Shown here: piece after piece, positions 50,251 through 58,998 of the stretch
Layout: every line of letters begins with the position of its first letter
Position numbering within the stretch: position 1 is the stretch's first letter
Source of the DNA: Kribbella voronezhensis
Lineage (GTDB): Bacteria > Actinomycetota > Actinomycetes > Propionibacteriales > Kribbellaceae
Length of the DNA: 64,000 nucleotides
Assembly (NCBI RefSeq): GCF_004365175.1
Contig: NZ_SOCE01000003.1
Location: 372,001 to 436,000 of the forward strand
Reading direction: 5' to 3'
The notes under the pieces: generated by a model
The model's input: the letters and a program-made list of their open reading frames with translations, nothing else
Databases searched by the model: none
What the model was told of the DNA's origin: nothing
Translations under genes and position numbers: made by a program

Positions 50251-53200
50251 ATGGACGGCACGCGAGTCGCGCTCGTCATAGCCAACGACGAGTACGCCGA
50301 TCCGGGGCTCCGCCGCCTGGTGGCGCCTGCCCAGGACGCGGCCGCACTGGCCGACGCGCTCGGCGACCCGTCGGTCGGCGGCTTCGAGGTCACCGTCCTG
50401 CAGAACGAGTCGGCGCAGGCGATCCGGCTGGCCGTCGAGGACTTCTTCGCCGACCGGGCGCCGGAGGACCTGCTCCTGCTGCACTTCTCGGGCCATGGCT
50501 TGAAGAACGCGGCCGGGGAGTTGTTCCTGGCGGTGGCGGACACCAGGCCCACCCGGCTGGCGTCGACCGCGGTCGCCGCCGACTTCGTGAACCGGCAGAT
50601 GGCGGACAGCCGCGCGCAGCGGATCGCGCTGTTCCTCGACTGTTGCTACGGCGGCGCTTTTCCGCGCGGCATGGTGGTGCGTGCGGCCGGTGAGGCCCAG
50701 GTACGAGACGCCTTCGCCGGGCAGGAAGGTGTCGGCGGAGGCCGCGGACGGGTGATCGTGACGGCGTCGAGTGCGATGGAGTACGCCTTCGAAGGCGGGC
50801 AACTCGCGACGGACGCGTCGAAGCCTTCGCCGTCGGTATTCACGAGTGCGGTGGTGGACGGTCTGACCACCGGCGAGGCCGATCGCGACGGCGACGGCTG
50901 GGTCGGCCTGACCGAGCTGGTCGGTTTCGTCACCGATCGGGTCCATCGGGTGACGCCGAACCAGAACCCGCAGATGTGGACCTTCGGCGCGCAGGGCGAG
51001 CTACTGATCGCCCGCAGCCGGGTCCGCCGGATCACGCCTACACCGCTGGCACCCGAGCTGTTGCAGGCGATGGAGAGTCCCTTGCCTGCAGCAAGGTTCG
51101 GTGTCGCCGACTATCTCCGGGAGCGCTTGCAGGAAACAGACCTCGGTCAGGCGTACGCCGCCTGGCAAGCGCTGCACCAACTCGTCGACGACGACAGCCG
51201 CAAGGTCTCCCAAGCCGCCCGCCGCGGCATCGCGGACGCCGTACCTTCTACAACGCCCGCCGAGCTCGACCTCACCACGCGGTCCGGTGAAACCGCCGAG
51301 GCAGAACTCCAGTTGACCGGCCCGCCGATCGCGCTGACCGCGAGCGTCACGACAACCACACTGTGGCTCCGAGTGGAACAGGTCGGCCCGACCGTCCGCA
51401 TCACCGCCACCCCACCCACCCCCGGCAACCACGAAGCCACCATCACGGTCACCGGCCCCACCGGCGAACGCACCATCCCCATCACCCTCCACGCCACCGC
51501 ACCCCAACCCACCGCCGACGCCAAGCCTGCAACCGTCGCCGAGCCCGAGACCGTCGCCGGGCCCGAGACCGTCGCCGGGCCCGAGACCGTCGCCGGGCCC
51601 GAGACCGAGGCCGTCGCCGAGCCTGCAGCCGTCGCCGAGTCCGAAGCCGTCGCCGAGTCCGAGACCGTCGCCGAGCCCGAGGCCGTCGCCGAGCTTGCAT
51701 CCGAGCCGGAGCCGGCGACTGCCGTGGCGTCAGCGGCTGCTGGTGTGTCCGCCTCGCCTGTCACCGTCCCCGAGCGGACTCCCGCCGCGGAGCCGGAGTC
51801 AGTCGCCGGTCCGGTGACCGTCCCCGAGCCGGCGGCGCCAAAGCCTGCCTCCTCTGCTACCCCGCCGGCCGTATCCGTTGAGCAGTCCGAAACGCCACCA
51901 CCGATGGTTTCCTGGTGGGTGGTGGGCTTGCTGGCGGTCGGCGCGCTGATGCTGATCTTCATGAACTGGCCGGGGCAGGCGGAGTCGCGGAAGGTCTGGA
52001 CCGACGAGTCGAATACCGGCTGGCGGATCTATCGCACCTGGTCCGGCTCGGAGATCCTCTCCGCCGTCTTCGCGCTGGTCGCCGCGCTGACCCTCCGCGC
52101 CTCGAGACGCTGGACGCCGGTTGCTCTCGGCATCGTCCTCGGCTGCGCGGTGAGCCTCGCTCAGCGGAGCCTGATGATTCTGGCCAGCGACATGGCCGGC
52201 GAGGAAGTCGGCGTCTGGGTCGCCACCGGCGCGCTGGCAGCCGCGATGGCAGTCGTCGTCCTCGCCACCCGCCGGCCTCTCCGCCGGCAGCTCTGGCCGG
52301 TGCATGTCGTCGGCGCGGCACTGGTAGTTGCCGGCGGCATCATGTTGCTCCTGCAGACGACCATCCAGCATCCCGACGGCATCTCCTTCATCGACGTCAC
52401 CAAGTTGGCCGCGTTGGAGCCACTCGTCGTTGTCGCTATCGCCTGGCTGGCTCTGGCCGCCACAGACACCACAGCACGTGTCCTGCTCACTGCGACCGCA
52501 GTGACCTACTGCTCCTTGGGCGCGATCTCCGCCATCCCAGCTCTGACAGAAGGTGATTCCGCGCCGGCATTCCTGGTCACTTGCGTAGGAGAGGCGCTGG
52601 TGATCGCCGGCGTGGTCGTAGCCGCCCGGCGCCCGCCACAGCACGCAGTACTGGCTGCGGCTCCTGCCGTACTGCGCGGGCGTCGGCGACCGTGGCTGAC
52701 AACAGTTGCGGTCGGCGTCGGAGCGGCACTGCTCGCGCTGGTGAATCTCGCTGGTCTAGATGACGCGCAGCGGCTTTGGTACAACTCGGGGTACGGCTCG
52801 CCCGACCTCTACCGGCACGTAGCCGACGGCACACTGCTGGCGTCGGTGGTTGCCCTCCTCGGAGCGGCACTCGCCTGGCGGCGTGGTCGTCTCGGGCTCT
52901 ACTCCACCGGTGTTGCGGTCGGGGCCACTGTGCTGTTCGCTACCGCAGGGGTCGTCATTCTCGGCGGCCGGATCTCCTACGGCAACACCGTCTACACCTG
53001 GTCCATCTCACTGCTGATCGTCGGTCTGATGCTGCTCGTCGTGCTGACCGGTTCAGGCATCCGGACCACCGAGCTGGATCGACCCCGTGATCCGGTGACC
53101 ACCGCTGTCATCGCGGCCGGCTTCGTCGCCCTGCTGGTGATCCAGTTGGTACCGGCCGAGAGCGGACCCTCCGCCGCGACGTACACCAATGGTCTCGCCC

Positions 53201-53445
53201 TACTACTGCCGGCCGTCGCCGCCGCACTGGTCCTGGCCGTCAGCGCTACGGCCCGCAACCCCTTGGTGGTCGGCGCGGCCGCCTCCTACCTGCTACTGCT
53301 GGCGGCAGCCGCCCTCTACCCGATAGGCGTGGACACCGCCCGCGCCTACTTCACAGCAATGCTCCTGGGCCACCTGCTCCTGTTCGCGGCTCTGGTCCTG
53401 GGCATCCGGCGAGTGGGACACTCGGCTCATGGGGGAACTAGCTGA
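50251..53445 (+). CDS. membrane-embedded caspase-like protease (conflict-system effector)
   Basis: The 1064-residue protein has an N-terminal caspase (peptidase C14) domain: His82 in LLLLHFSGHG and the presumed catalytic Cys132 in IALFLDCCYGGAF. Then come a helical region to about 320, an Ig-like beta domain (about 340-415), a repeat-rich acidic linker (about 428-545) and from residue ~552 some 14 transmembrane helices (VSWWVVGLLAVGALMLIFM first) to near the end. Caspase-like proteins fused or paired with EACC1 are predicted to act as triggered killers or stress responders. The giant membrane part has no recognised family. Its end overlaps the next gene by 17 nt. Confidence 0.85.
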   Translation: MDGTRVALVIANDEYADPGLRRLVAPAQDAAALADALGDPSVGGFEVTVLQNESAQAIRLAVEDFFADRAPEDLLLLHFSGHGLKNAAGELFLAVADTRPTRLASTAVAADFVNRQMADSRAQRIALFLDCCYGGAFPRGMVVRAAGEAQVRDAFAGQEGVGGGRGRVIVTASSAMEYAFEGGQLATDASKPSPSVFTSAVVDGLTTGEADRDGDGWVGLTELVGFVTDRVHRVTPNQNPQMWTFGAQGELLIARSRVRRITPTPLAPELLQAMESPLPAARFGVADYLRERLQETDLGQAYAAWQALHQLVDDDSRKVSQAARRGIADAVPSTTPAELDLTTRSGETAEAELQLTGPPIALTASVTTTTLWLRVEQVGPTVRITATPPTPGNHEATITVTGPTGERTIPITLHATAPQPTADAKPATVAEPETVAGPETVAGPETVAGPETEAVAEPAAVAESEAVAESETVAEPEAVAELASEPEPATAVASAAAGVSASPVTVPERTPAAEPESVAGPVTVPEPAAPKPASSATPPAVSVEQSETPPPMVSWWVVGLLAVGALMLIFMNWPGQAESRKVWTDESNTGWRIYRTWSGSEILSAVFALVAALTLRASRRWTPVALGIVLGCAVSLAQRSLMILASDMAGEEVGVWVATGALAAAMAVVVLATRRPLRRQLWPVHVVGAALVVAGGIMLLLQTTIQHPDGISFIDVTKLAALEPLVVVAIAWLALAATDTTARVLLTATAVTYCSLGAISAIPALTEGDSAPAFLVTCVGEALVIAGVVVAARRPPQHAVLAAAPAVLRGRRRPWLTTVAVGVGAALLALVNLAGLDDAQRLWYNSGYGSPDLYRHVADGTLLASVVALLGAALAWRRGRLGLYSTGVAVGATVLFATAGVVILGGRISYGNTVYTWSISLLIVGLMLLVVLTGSGIRTTELDRPRDPVTTAVIAAGFVALLVIQLVPAESGPSAATYTNGLALLLPAVAAALVLAVSATARNPLVVGAAASYLLLLAAAALYPIGVDTARAYFTAMLLGHLLLFAALVLGIRRVGHSAHGGTS
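51531..51696 (+). repeat. 18-bp in-frame tandem repeat in the caspase gene
   Basis: Three perfect 18-bp units (GAGACCGTCGCCGGGCCC at 51547-51564, 51565-51582, 51583-51600) sit in a wider degenerate array to 51696. They encode six-residue units such as ETVAGP and ESEAVA in the linker between the Ig-like domain and the membrane domain. Copy number changes would lengthen the linker without a frameshift. Confidence 0.8.
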
Positions 53446-54079
53446 GCTGATCAAAAGCGAGCGAGTGGCGCTGGCCGACTTCCTGGAGACGCTCACTGCC
53501 GAGGAGTGGGCTACGCCGTCGCTGTGCGACGAATGGCGGGTGCAAGACGTTGCCGCGCATCTCAGCTTCGCGCCGGTGGCCCCAGGGCGCGAAATGCTCG
53601 GAGGCATCCTGCGGTACGGCTTGCGGGTCGACAAGGCCAGCGCGGAGCTGTCGAAGAAGTGGGCCGAGCGCGGTCCGGCCGAGATCGTTCGACAGTTGCG
53701 CGCCAACGCCGCCGCGGGCACCAAGCCTGCCATCGTCCCCGAGATCGCCACGCTGGTGGACACCGTGATCCACACGCTCGACATCAGGGTCCCGTTGGGC
53801 AAGCCCCGGACGGTTCCGGCGGAGGTCTTCGGCCCGGTGGCCGACTTCTCGGTCACCACGAAGTGGCCGATGACGATCTCGGTCGGCGGGAGTGCCCGGA
53901 AGCGGCTTCGGGGCCTGGAACTGGTTGCCGAGGACTACGACTGGTCGTACGGCGAAGGCGCGCGGGTGAGCGCGAGCGGGAGCGCCGTACTGCGGGTTCT
54001 CAACGGCCGCCGGGTCGGGCGGAGCGAGCTGACCGGCCCTGGTGCCGACCAGCTCTATGCCACGCTGCCGAAAGGCTGA
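53429..54079 (+). CDS. mycothiol-dependent maleylpyruvate-isomerase-family protein (DinB-like)
   Basis: The 216-residue protein has the DinB/MDMPI four-helix pattern: helix 1 LAELIKSERVALADFLETL, then SLCDEWRVQDVAAHL with the metal-binding His in the family position. Actinobacterial members bind mycothiol or act on thiol conjugates; many have unknown substrates. The C-terminal beta-rich segment is longer than in the minimal family. It starts inside the last 17 nt of the caspase gene, so it may be co-transcribed with it. Confidence 0.82.
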   Translation: MGELAELIKSERVALADFLETLTAEEWATPSLCDEWRVQDVAAHLSFAPVAPGREMLGGILRYGLRVDKASAELSKKWAERGPAEIVRQLRANAAAGTKPAIVPEIATLVDTVIHTLDIRVPLGKPRTVPAEVFGPVADFSVTTKWPMTISVGGSARKRLRGLELVAEDYDWSYGEGARVSASGSAVLRVLNGRRVGRSELTGPGADQLYATLPKG

Positions 54080-54085
54080 CGAGGG

Positions 54086-54910
54086 TCAGCCTCTGATCGC
54101 CCCCTCTGTTGCGCCCTTGATGAACTGGCGGGCGAAGACGGTGAAGACGACGATCAGGGGGATCATCGCCATCAAGGCGCCGGTCATCACCATGCTGTAG
54201 TCGACGCCGTGGCTGCGGTTCAGCGACGACAGCGCGACCTGCAGGGTCAGATGATCGGGGTTCGTGAGCACGATCAGCGGCCAGAAGTAGTCGTTCCACG
54301 ACCCCACGAACGTGAAGATTCCCAGGAACGCCAAGGCCGGCCGTGCCGACGGCAGGGCCACATGCCGGTAGATGCCGAGGAAGCCACACCCGTCCAGCGT
54401 CGCGGCTTCCACCAACTCGTCATGGATCGAGTTCTGGAAGTACTGCCGCAGCCAGAAGATGCCGAAGGCGTTCGCGGCGGCCGGGATGATCAGCGCCTTC
54501 AACGACCCGACCCACCCGAACGCGGCCATCGTCTGGAACTGCGGTACGGCGCCCAGCTGGGCCGGCAGCAGCATCGTCGCCAGCAGGACGACGAACAACG
54601 CGTTCCGGCCGGGGAACCGGAACTTGGCGAAGGTGAACGCGGCCAGCGAGTCGAAGAACAGCACCAGCGCGGTGGTGGAGACGGCCACGATCGCGGTGTT
54701 GCCCATCGACTGGAAGAACGCGACGTTCCGTAGTACGGCGTGCACGTTGTCGTCGAACTGCGACCCGAAGGTGAACTTCGGCGGGAACCGGTAGATGTCC
54801 GACGTCGTGTTGGTCGCCATCACCAGCGTCCAGTAGAACGGGAACAGGCACAGTACTCCGGCGATCGCCAGCAACGCGTGCATCAGCACGCCACGCCATT
54901 TGACGGTCAC
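54086..54910 (-). CDS. sugar ABC transporter permease (second, CUT1 type)
   Basis: The 274-residue permease has six transmembrane helices and the EAA motif DELVEAATLDGCGFLGIYRHVALP that contacts the ATPase. Matches MalG-type permeases of carbohydrate importers. Its GTG overlaps the first permease stop by 4 nt, last gene of the pfkB-binding-protein-permease-permease operon. No ATPase gene is present nearby, so a shared housekeeping ATPase (MsiK type) is likely. Confidence 0.92.
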   Translation of the reverse strand: MTVKWRGVLMHALLAIAGVLCLFPFYWTLVMATNTTSDIYRFPPKFTFGSQFDDNVHAVLRNVAFFQSMGNTAIVAVSTTALVLFFDSLAAFTFAKFRFPGRNALFVVLLATMLLPAQLGAVPQFQTMAAFGWVGSLKALIIPAAANAFGIFWLRQYFQNSIHDELVEAATLDGCGFLGIYRHVALPSARPALAFLGIFTFVGSWNDYFWPLIVLTNPDHLTLQVALSSLNRSHGVDYSMVMTGALMAMIPLIVVFTVFARQFIKGATEGAIRG

Positions 54911-55839
54911 TGCCGCCCCCTTCCGCCCAGCAGCTTCCAGTTGATCGCGGTGAAGAGCAGCACGAGCATGAAGATGCTCAGGGCAATCGCCCCGGCATAC
55001 CCGTAGTCGTTGTTGAAGAAGGCCTGGTTGTAGAAGTACATGACCACCGTCATGCCGCTCTGCCCGGTACCGCCGTTGTTGCCGACCATCACCTGGGGCT
55101 CGGTGAACGTCTGCAGGCCGCCGATCGTCGACATGATCACGGTGAACAGCACCACGGGCCGCAGTTGCGGCAAGGTGATCGAGAAGAACGTCCGGAACGG
55201 CCCGGCCCCGTCGACCTTGGCCGCTTCGTACTGTTCGGTCGGGATCGCCTGCAGCCCGGCCAGGTAGATGATCGTGTTGTAACCGGCCCACTGCCACACG
55301 ATCATCGTGGAGATCGCGATCTTGATCCCCCACGGCTGCCGGAGCCAGTCCTCGGTCGGCAACCCGAGCGAGCGCAGGCCGGCGTTGATCAGCCCGAAGT
55401 TGGTACTGAACACAGCGGCGAAGAAGATCGCCGCCGCCACCAGCGAGGTGATGTTCGGGATGAAGTACGCGATCCGGTAGATGCCCTTGAACCGTACGGC
55501 GGAGTGCAGCATCACCGCGAGCGTCATGGCGATCACCAGCGTGGGTGCCGTCGACATCACGAACAGGACGACCGTGTTCCACAGGGACAACCAGAACGTG
55601 CTGTCCTGGATCAGGAAGCCGAAGTTCTGCAGGCCGACCATCTTGCGCGGGCCGAGGCCGTCCCACTTCTGGAAGGCGAGCAGGATCGTCGACGCGACCG
55701 GGTACAGCCCGAAGACGACGAAGAGCAGGTAGAAGGGCGACAGGGCCAGGTAGAAACGCCAGTACGACAGGACGCCTCGGCGGCGCTGCGGCTTCGCCGT
55801 ACGGGCCGGTCGGGTGGGGGCTGTCGCGGTCAGGGTCAC
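54907..55839 (-). CDS. sugar ABC transporter permease (first, CUT1 type)
   Basis: The 310-residue permease begins with a basic cytoplasmic tail (TRPARTAKPQRRRGVLSYW) and has about six membrane helices; the EAA loop is EQYEAAKVDGAGPFRTFFSITLP. Resembles MalF/ThuF permeases. GTG start overlaps the binding protein stop by 4 nt. Works with the gene at 54086 to form the membrane channel. Confidence 0.92.
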   Translation of the reverse strand: MTLTATAPTRPARTAKPQRRRGVLSYWRFYLALSPFYLLFVVFGLYPVASTILLAFQKWDGLGPRKMVGLQNFGFLIQDSTFWLSLWNTVVLFVMSTAPTLVIAMTLAVMLHSAVRFKGIYRIAYFIPNITSLVAAAIFFAAVFSTNFGLINAGLRSLGLPTEDWLRQPWGIKIAISTMIVWQWAGYNTIIYLAGLQAIPTEQYEAAKVDGAGPFRTFFSITLPQLRPVVLFTVIMSTIGGLQTFTEPQVMVGNNGGTGQSGMTVVMYFYNQAFFNNDYGYAGAIALSIFMLVLLFTAINWKLLGGRGRQ

Positions 55840-57122
55840 TGCACGCCCTGACGCTTGCCGATCTGCTTCGCCTTCTGCACGGCGGAGGACCAGGCCGCGT
55901 CGGAAGACTTCTTGCCGGCCTGGACCAGCTTGAGTTCGTCGGTGAACGGCGTGGCGACCGCGCTGTCCAGCGGCGCCTCGTAGGCGATCGGGATGTTCTT
56001 GGCCGCCGGGCCGAAGACCTCGATCGGCACCTGGCCGCCGAAGAACGGATCGGCCGCCTTGAGCTGCGGCTTGTCGTACGCGGCCGGCGTGGCCGGGAAG
56101 ATCTGCGCATCCGCGAACGCCTTCGCCTCGTTGTCCGCGCTGAGCATGTACTTGATCACCTCGAAGGCGGCGGCCGGATCGGCGGCGCTCTTGGTGATGG
56201 TGAGGAACGAGCCGCCGAAGTTCGCCGGGCCGCTCGGGGTCGGGGCGACCCGCCACTTGCCGACGCTGGTCTTGCAGGCGGCCTTGATGTCCAGCGCGAC
56301 CCAGGCCGCGCCGGTGACGGTGGGCACCGTGCCGTTGTCGAGGCCGGCGTTCCAGTCCGGCGAACCGCCGAGCGTCTTGCCGTCGACCTTGAGCGTGATC
56401 GCCTTCACCGCGGTGTCCCACGCCTTGCGGATGTGGTCCTGGTCGCCGATGAACTTGTTGTCCTTGTCGATGTAGCGAGCCGTGCCCTGGTTGACGATCG
56501 TGCCGTACAGGTCGGCGGCGTCGGCGACGATGAAGGCCTTCGGGTTGGACTTCTTCAGCTCCACCCCGGCGGCCAGGAAGTCGTCCCAGGTCTTCAGCTG
56601 CTCAGCTACCTTGGCCGGGTCGCCGGGCAGTCCGCCGGCGGTGAAGACGTCCTCACGGTAGAACAGCGCGGTCGGGCCGATGTCGATCGGGATGCCGAGC
56701 ACCTTGCCGTCCAGCGTGGTGGCCTGCTTGACCTTCCAGTCCAGGTAGTCGCCGAGGATCGAGTCGGCCCCGATCGTCTTCAGGTCCACGAACCGGTTGG
56801 CCTGCGGCAGCATCGAGGCGATGTCCTCGCCCTTGACCCCGGTGATGTCGGGGATCGACGTACCGCCGTTGAACGTGGTCAGCAGCTTCTGCTTGAAGTC
56901 ACCGCCGACCTCGGAGTACTTGATGTGCTGGTCGGGGAAGTGCGCGATGGTGTCGTCGAGCACGGACTTGCCCAGGCCGCCGGGCCAGCACCACAAGGCG
57001 ATGTTGCCGGTGGCGTTCTTCTTCGTGGTGCCGGCGTCCATGCTGGACGAGCAGCCGACCACGGTTCCGCCGAGCATGGCGGCGAAGCCCCCGGCGATCA
57101 GCGTGCGACGAGAGAGCTCCAT
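55836..57122 (-). CDS. sugar ABC transporter substrate-binding lipoprotein
   Basis: A 428-residue binding protein of the extracellular solute-binding protein 1 family. The N-terminus has a twin-arginine-like start (SRRTLI) and the lipobox TVVGC, so it is probably a lipoprotein exported by Tat. The mature part has the family's GIPIDIGPTALFYREDVF and YGTIVNQGT segments. GGAAGG is 9 nt upstream of the ATG. The ligand is not readable; with the GH4 and PfkB neighbours an oligosaccharide or glycoside is likely. Confidence 0.92.
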   Translation of the reverse strand: MELSRRTLIAGGFAAMLGGTVVGCSSSMDAGTTKKNATGNIALWCWPGGLGKSVLDDTIAHFPDQHIKYSEVGGDFKQKLLTTFNGGTSIPDITGVKGEDIASMLPQANRFVDLKTIGADSILGDYLDWKVKQATTLDGKVLGIPIDIGPTALFYREDVFTAGGLPGDPAKVAEQLKTWDDFLAAGVELKKSNPKAFIVADAADLYGTIVNQGTARYIDKDNKFIGDQDHIRKAWDTAVKAITLKVDGKTLGGSPDWNAGLDNGTVPTVTGAAWVALDIKAACKTSVGKWRVAPTPSGPANFGGSFLTITKSAADPAAAFEVIKYMLSADNEAKAFADAQIFPATPAAYDKPQLKAADPFFGGQVPIEVFGPAAKNIPIAYEAPLDSAVATPFTDELKLVQAGKKSSDAAWSSAVQKAKQIGKRQGVQ

Positions 57123-57127
57123 GGTGT

Positions 57128-58120
57128 CTACCTTCCTAGCTGCGCACTGAGCAGTGCGTCGATTGCCCCGTCTGATGGATTGCGGTGCTGCCACGCCTCG
57201 ATCTCGGCCCAGGTCGGCGCCGCGTCGGCACCACCCAGCCGGGTCACCGAGAGCGCCGCGACCAGTGCGCCGAACCGCACGCGGTCTGCCAGCGGCAGGT
57301 CCCACAAGGTGGCTGCGATGAACCCGGCAGCAAAGACATCCCCTGCGCCAGTGGTGTCAACAGCCGGTACTACGTACGCCGGTACGGCGACCTCTTCGCC
57401 GGAGCGCCCGTCGATCGCCAGTGCGCCGTTGGCACCGTCCGACACGACGACCACGGGGACCCGCTCTGCCAGTCGGTGCAGTGCGTCGGCGGGACTCGTA
57501 GTACGGGTGTAGTGCATCGCTTCGCCGGCGTTGGGCAGGAACACGTCGCAGTGTTCGAGTTGGTCGAGTACTGCGGGGTCCCACTGCTCGGCCGGATCCC
57601 AGCCGACGTCGGCGAAGACCAGGCTGCCGGACGCTTTCGCCTTGGCCAGCCAGTCGTTTCCCCACGGACCGATGTGTGCGGCAACGGCTTTGGCCACCGG
57701 CGGTGTGGGCAGGAGTTGGTCCGCGCTGAGTGGGGGAGTGGTGCCTCGGGTCACGAGGGCACGATCGTTGTCATAGGCAAGGGCCACCGTGAGTGGGGTG
57801 GGCCAGCCGTCGACTTTGCGCGAGTGGGTCAGGTCGATGCCCTCGCCGGTTTCGAGTCGCTGCCAGATGCTGTTGCCGAGCTGGTCGTCGCCGAAGACCG
57901 CGGCGAGCCCGGTGCGCAGTCCGAGCCGGGCCAGCGCGACGGCGAAGTTCGCGATCCCGCCGGGACTCTCGGCCGAGTCGTCGGCCCAGACCTCGGTGCC
58001 GGGCCGCGGAGCAGTGGGCAGACCGAGCACCAGGTCGTGGAAGACCAGGCCGGACACGACCACGTCCAGCTCCGGGATCGGGTCCGGGGCTCGGGAAGGC
58101 AGCTGAGGCAGCTCGCCCAT
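57128..58120 (-). CDS. PfkB-family carbohydrate kinase
   Basis: The 330-residue kinase belongs to the ribokinase/PfkB family: GGIANFAVALARLGLRTGL sugar site and DTTGAGDVFAAGFIA with the catalytic Asp. The ATG at 58120 follows AGGAG by 10 nt; longer frames start before it but without a match. It is the first gene of the sugar import operon, 5 nt before the binding-protein gene, and is divergent from the DeoR regulator. Likely phosphorylates the sugar released or imported by this locus. Confidence 0.9.
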   Translation of the reverse strand: MGELPQLPSRAPDPIPELDVVVSGLVFHDLVLGLPTAPRPGTEVWADDSAESPGGIANFAVALARLGLRTGLAAVFGDDQLGNSIWQRLETGEGIDLTHSRKVDGWPTPLTVALAYDNDRALVTRGTTPPLSADQLLPTPPVAKAVAAHIGPWGNDWLAKAKASGSLVFADVGWDPAEQWDPAVLDQLEHCDVFLPNAGEAMHYTRTTSPADALHRLAERVPVVVVSDGANGALAIDGRSGEEVAVPAYVVPAVDTTGAGDVFAAGFIAATLWDLPLADRVRFGALVAALSVTRLGGADAAPTWAEIEAWQHRNPSDGAIDALLSAQLGR

Positions 58121-58144
58121 CGTCAGCACACTCCTGCAGGGTCG

Positions 58145-58233
58145 CTCAAACTCGTGCAGACAGTGTGGGTCTTCTGAGCAAACTACGCAATAGGCGTGCA
58201 CTCAGATGAGTGAGTATGACGGAGTTTGCGTGG
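58145..58233. promoter_or_regulatory. candidate DeoR operator region between pfkB and deoR
   Basis: The 125-nt divergent region contains repeated CAAACT-type elements: CTCAAACTCGTG (58145-58156), GAGCAAACTACGCAA (58176-58190) and its inverse GGAGTTTGCGTGG (58221-58233), plus a palindrome CACTCA-GA-TGAGTG (58199-58212). Such arrays are typical of DeoR sites controlling both directions; binding is inferred. Confidence 0.45.
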
Positions 58234-58245
58234 TACGGTCTCCCT

Positions 58246-58998
58246 GTGTTGCCAAAGCAGCGGCAGGATCAGATCGTCCGCGCCCTCAAGGCCGACGGGG
58301 CCGGGGGCGTGAAGGTGCTGGCCGCCCAGCTCGGCGTCAGTGAGGCGACGATTCGCCGCGACCTGGAGCAGTTGCACGAGCAGGGCCGGCTGACCCGCGT
58401 CTACGGTGGCGCGCTCGCGGTCGACGGCGGTGACGAGCCGTTCGCCGAGGTGAGCGCGGTGCACGCCGACGAGAAGGACCGGATCGCCCGGCGCGCGGCC
58501 TCCCTGATCAGTGACGGCCAGTCGGTGCTACTGGACATCGGTACTACGGCTCTCCGGCTGGCGCAGCACTTGCACGGGCGCTCGTTGACAGTGGTGACCA
58601 GCAACCTCGCAGTACTGGAGGAGTTGCAGAATGACGAGCAGATCGAGCTGGTGATCCTGGGCGGCTTCGTGCGGCGCAGTTACCGCTCTCTGGTCGGCTA
58701 TCTGACAGAGGAGTCGCTGCGCCAGGTGCACGTCGACTGGCTGTTCCTGGGCACCAGTGGTGTGCGTCCGGACGGCCGGGTGATGGACAGCACGATGATC
58801 GAGGTGCCGGTGAAGCGGGCCATGATCAAGGCCGCCGACCGGGTGGTGCTGCTGGCCGACGCGACCAAGTTCCCCGGCCACGGTGTGGCGAAGGTCTGTG
58901 ATCCAGCAGAGCTCTCGGTGGTGGTGACCGAGTCCGGTGCCGACGAGTCGACCCGGGCGCAACTGGAGGAGGCAGGGGTGCAGGTGGTGCTCGCATGA
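58246..58998 (+). CDS. DeoR-family sugar-locus repressor
   Basis: The 250-residue regulator begins QRQDQIVRALKADGAGGVKV with the winged helix ending LGVSEATIRRDLEQLHEQG, and a C-terminal sugar-phosphate-sensing domain with LLDIGTTALRLAQHL and VDWLFLGTSGV. The GTG at 58246 fits a leaderless start: TACGGT lies 7 nt before it; earlier in-frame GTG 58210 and ATG 58216 have no ribosome-binding site. It overlaps the GH4 gene by 4 nt and probably represses both arms, released by a phosphorylated sugar. Confidence 0.9.
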   Translation: MLPKQRQDQIVRALKADGAGGVKVLAAQLGVSEATIRRDLEQLHEQGRLTRVYGGALAVDGGDEPFAEVSAVHADEKDRIARRAASLISDGQSVLLDIGTTALRLAQHLHGRSLTVVTSNLAVLEELQNDEQIELVILGGFVRRSYRSLVGYLTEESLRQVHVDWLFLGTSGVRPDGRVMDSTMIEVPVKRAMIKAADRVVLLADATKFPGHGVAKVCDPAELSVVVTESGADESTRAQLEEAGVQVVLA

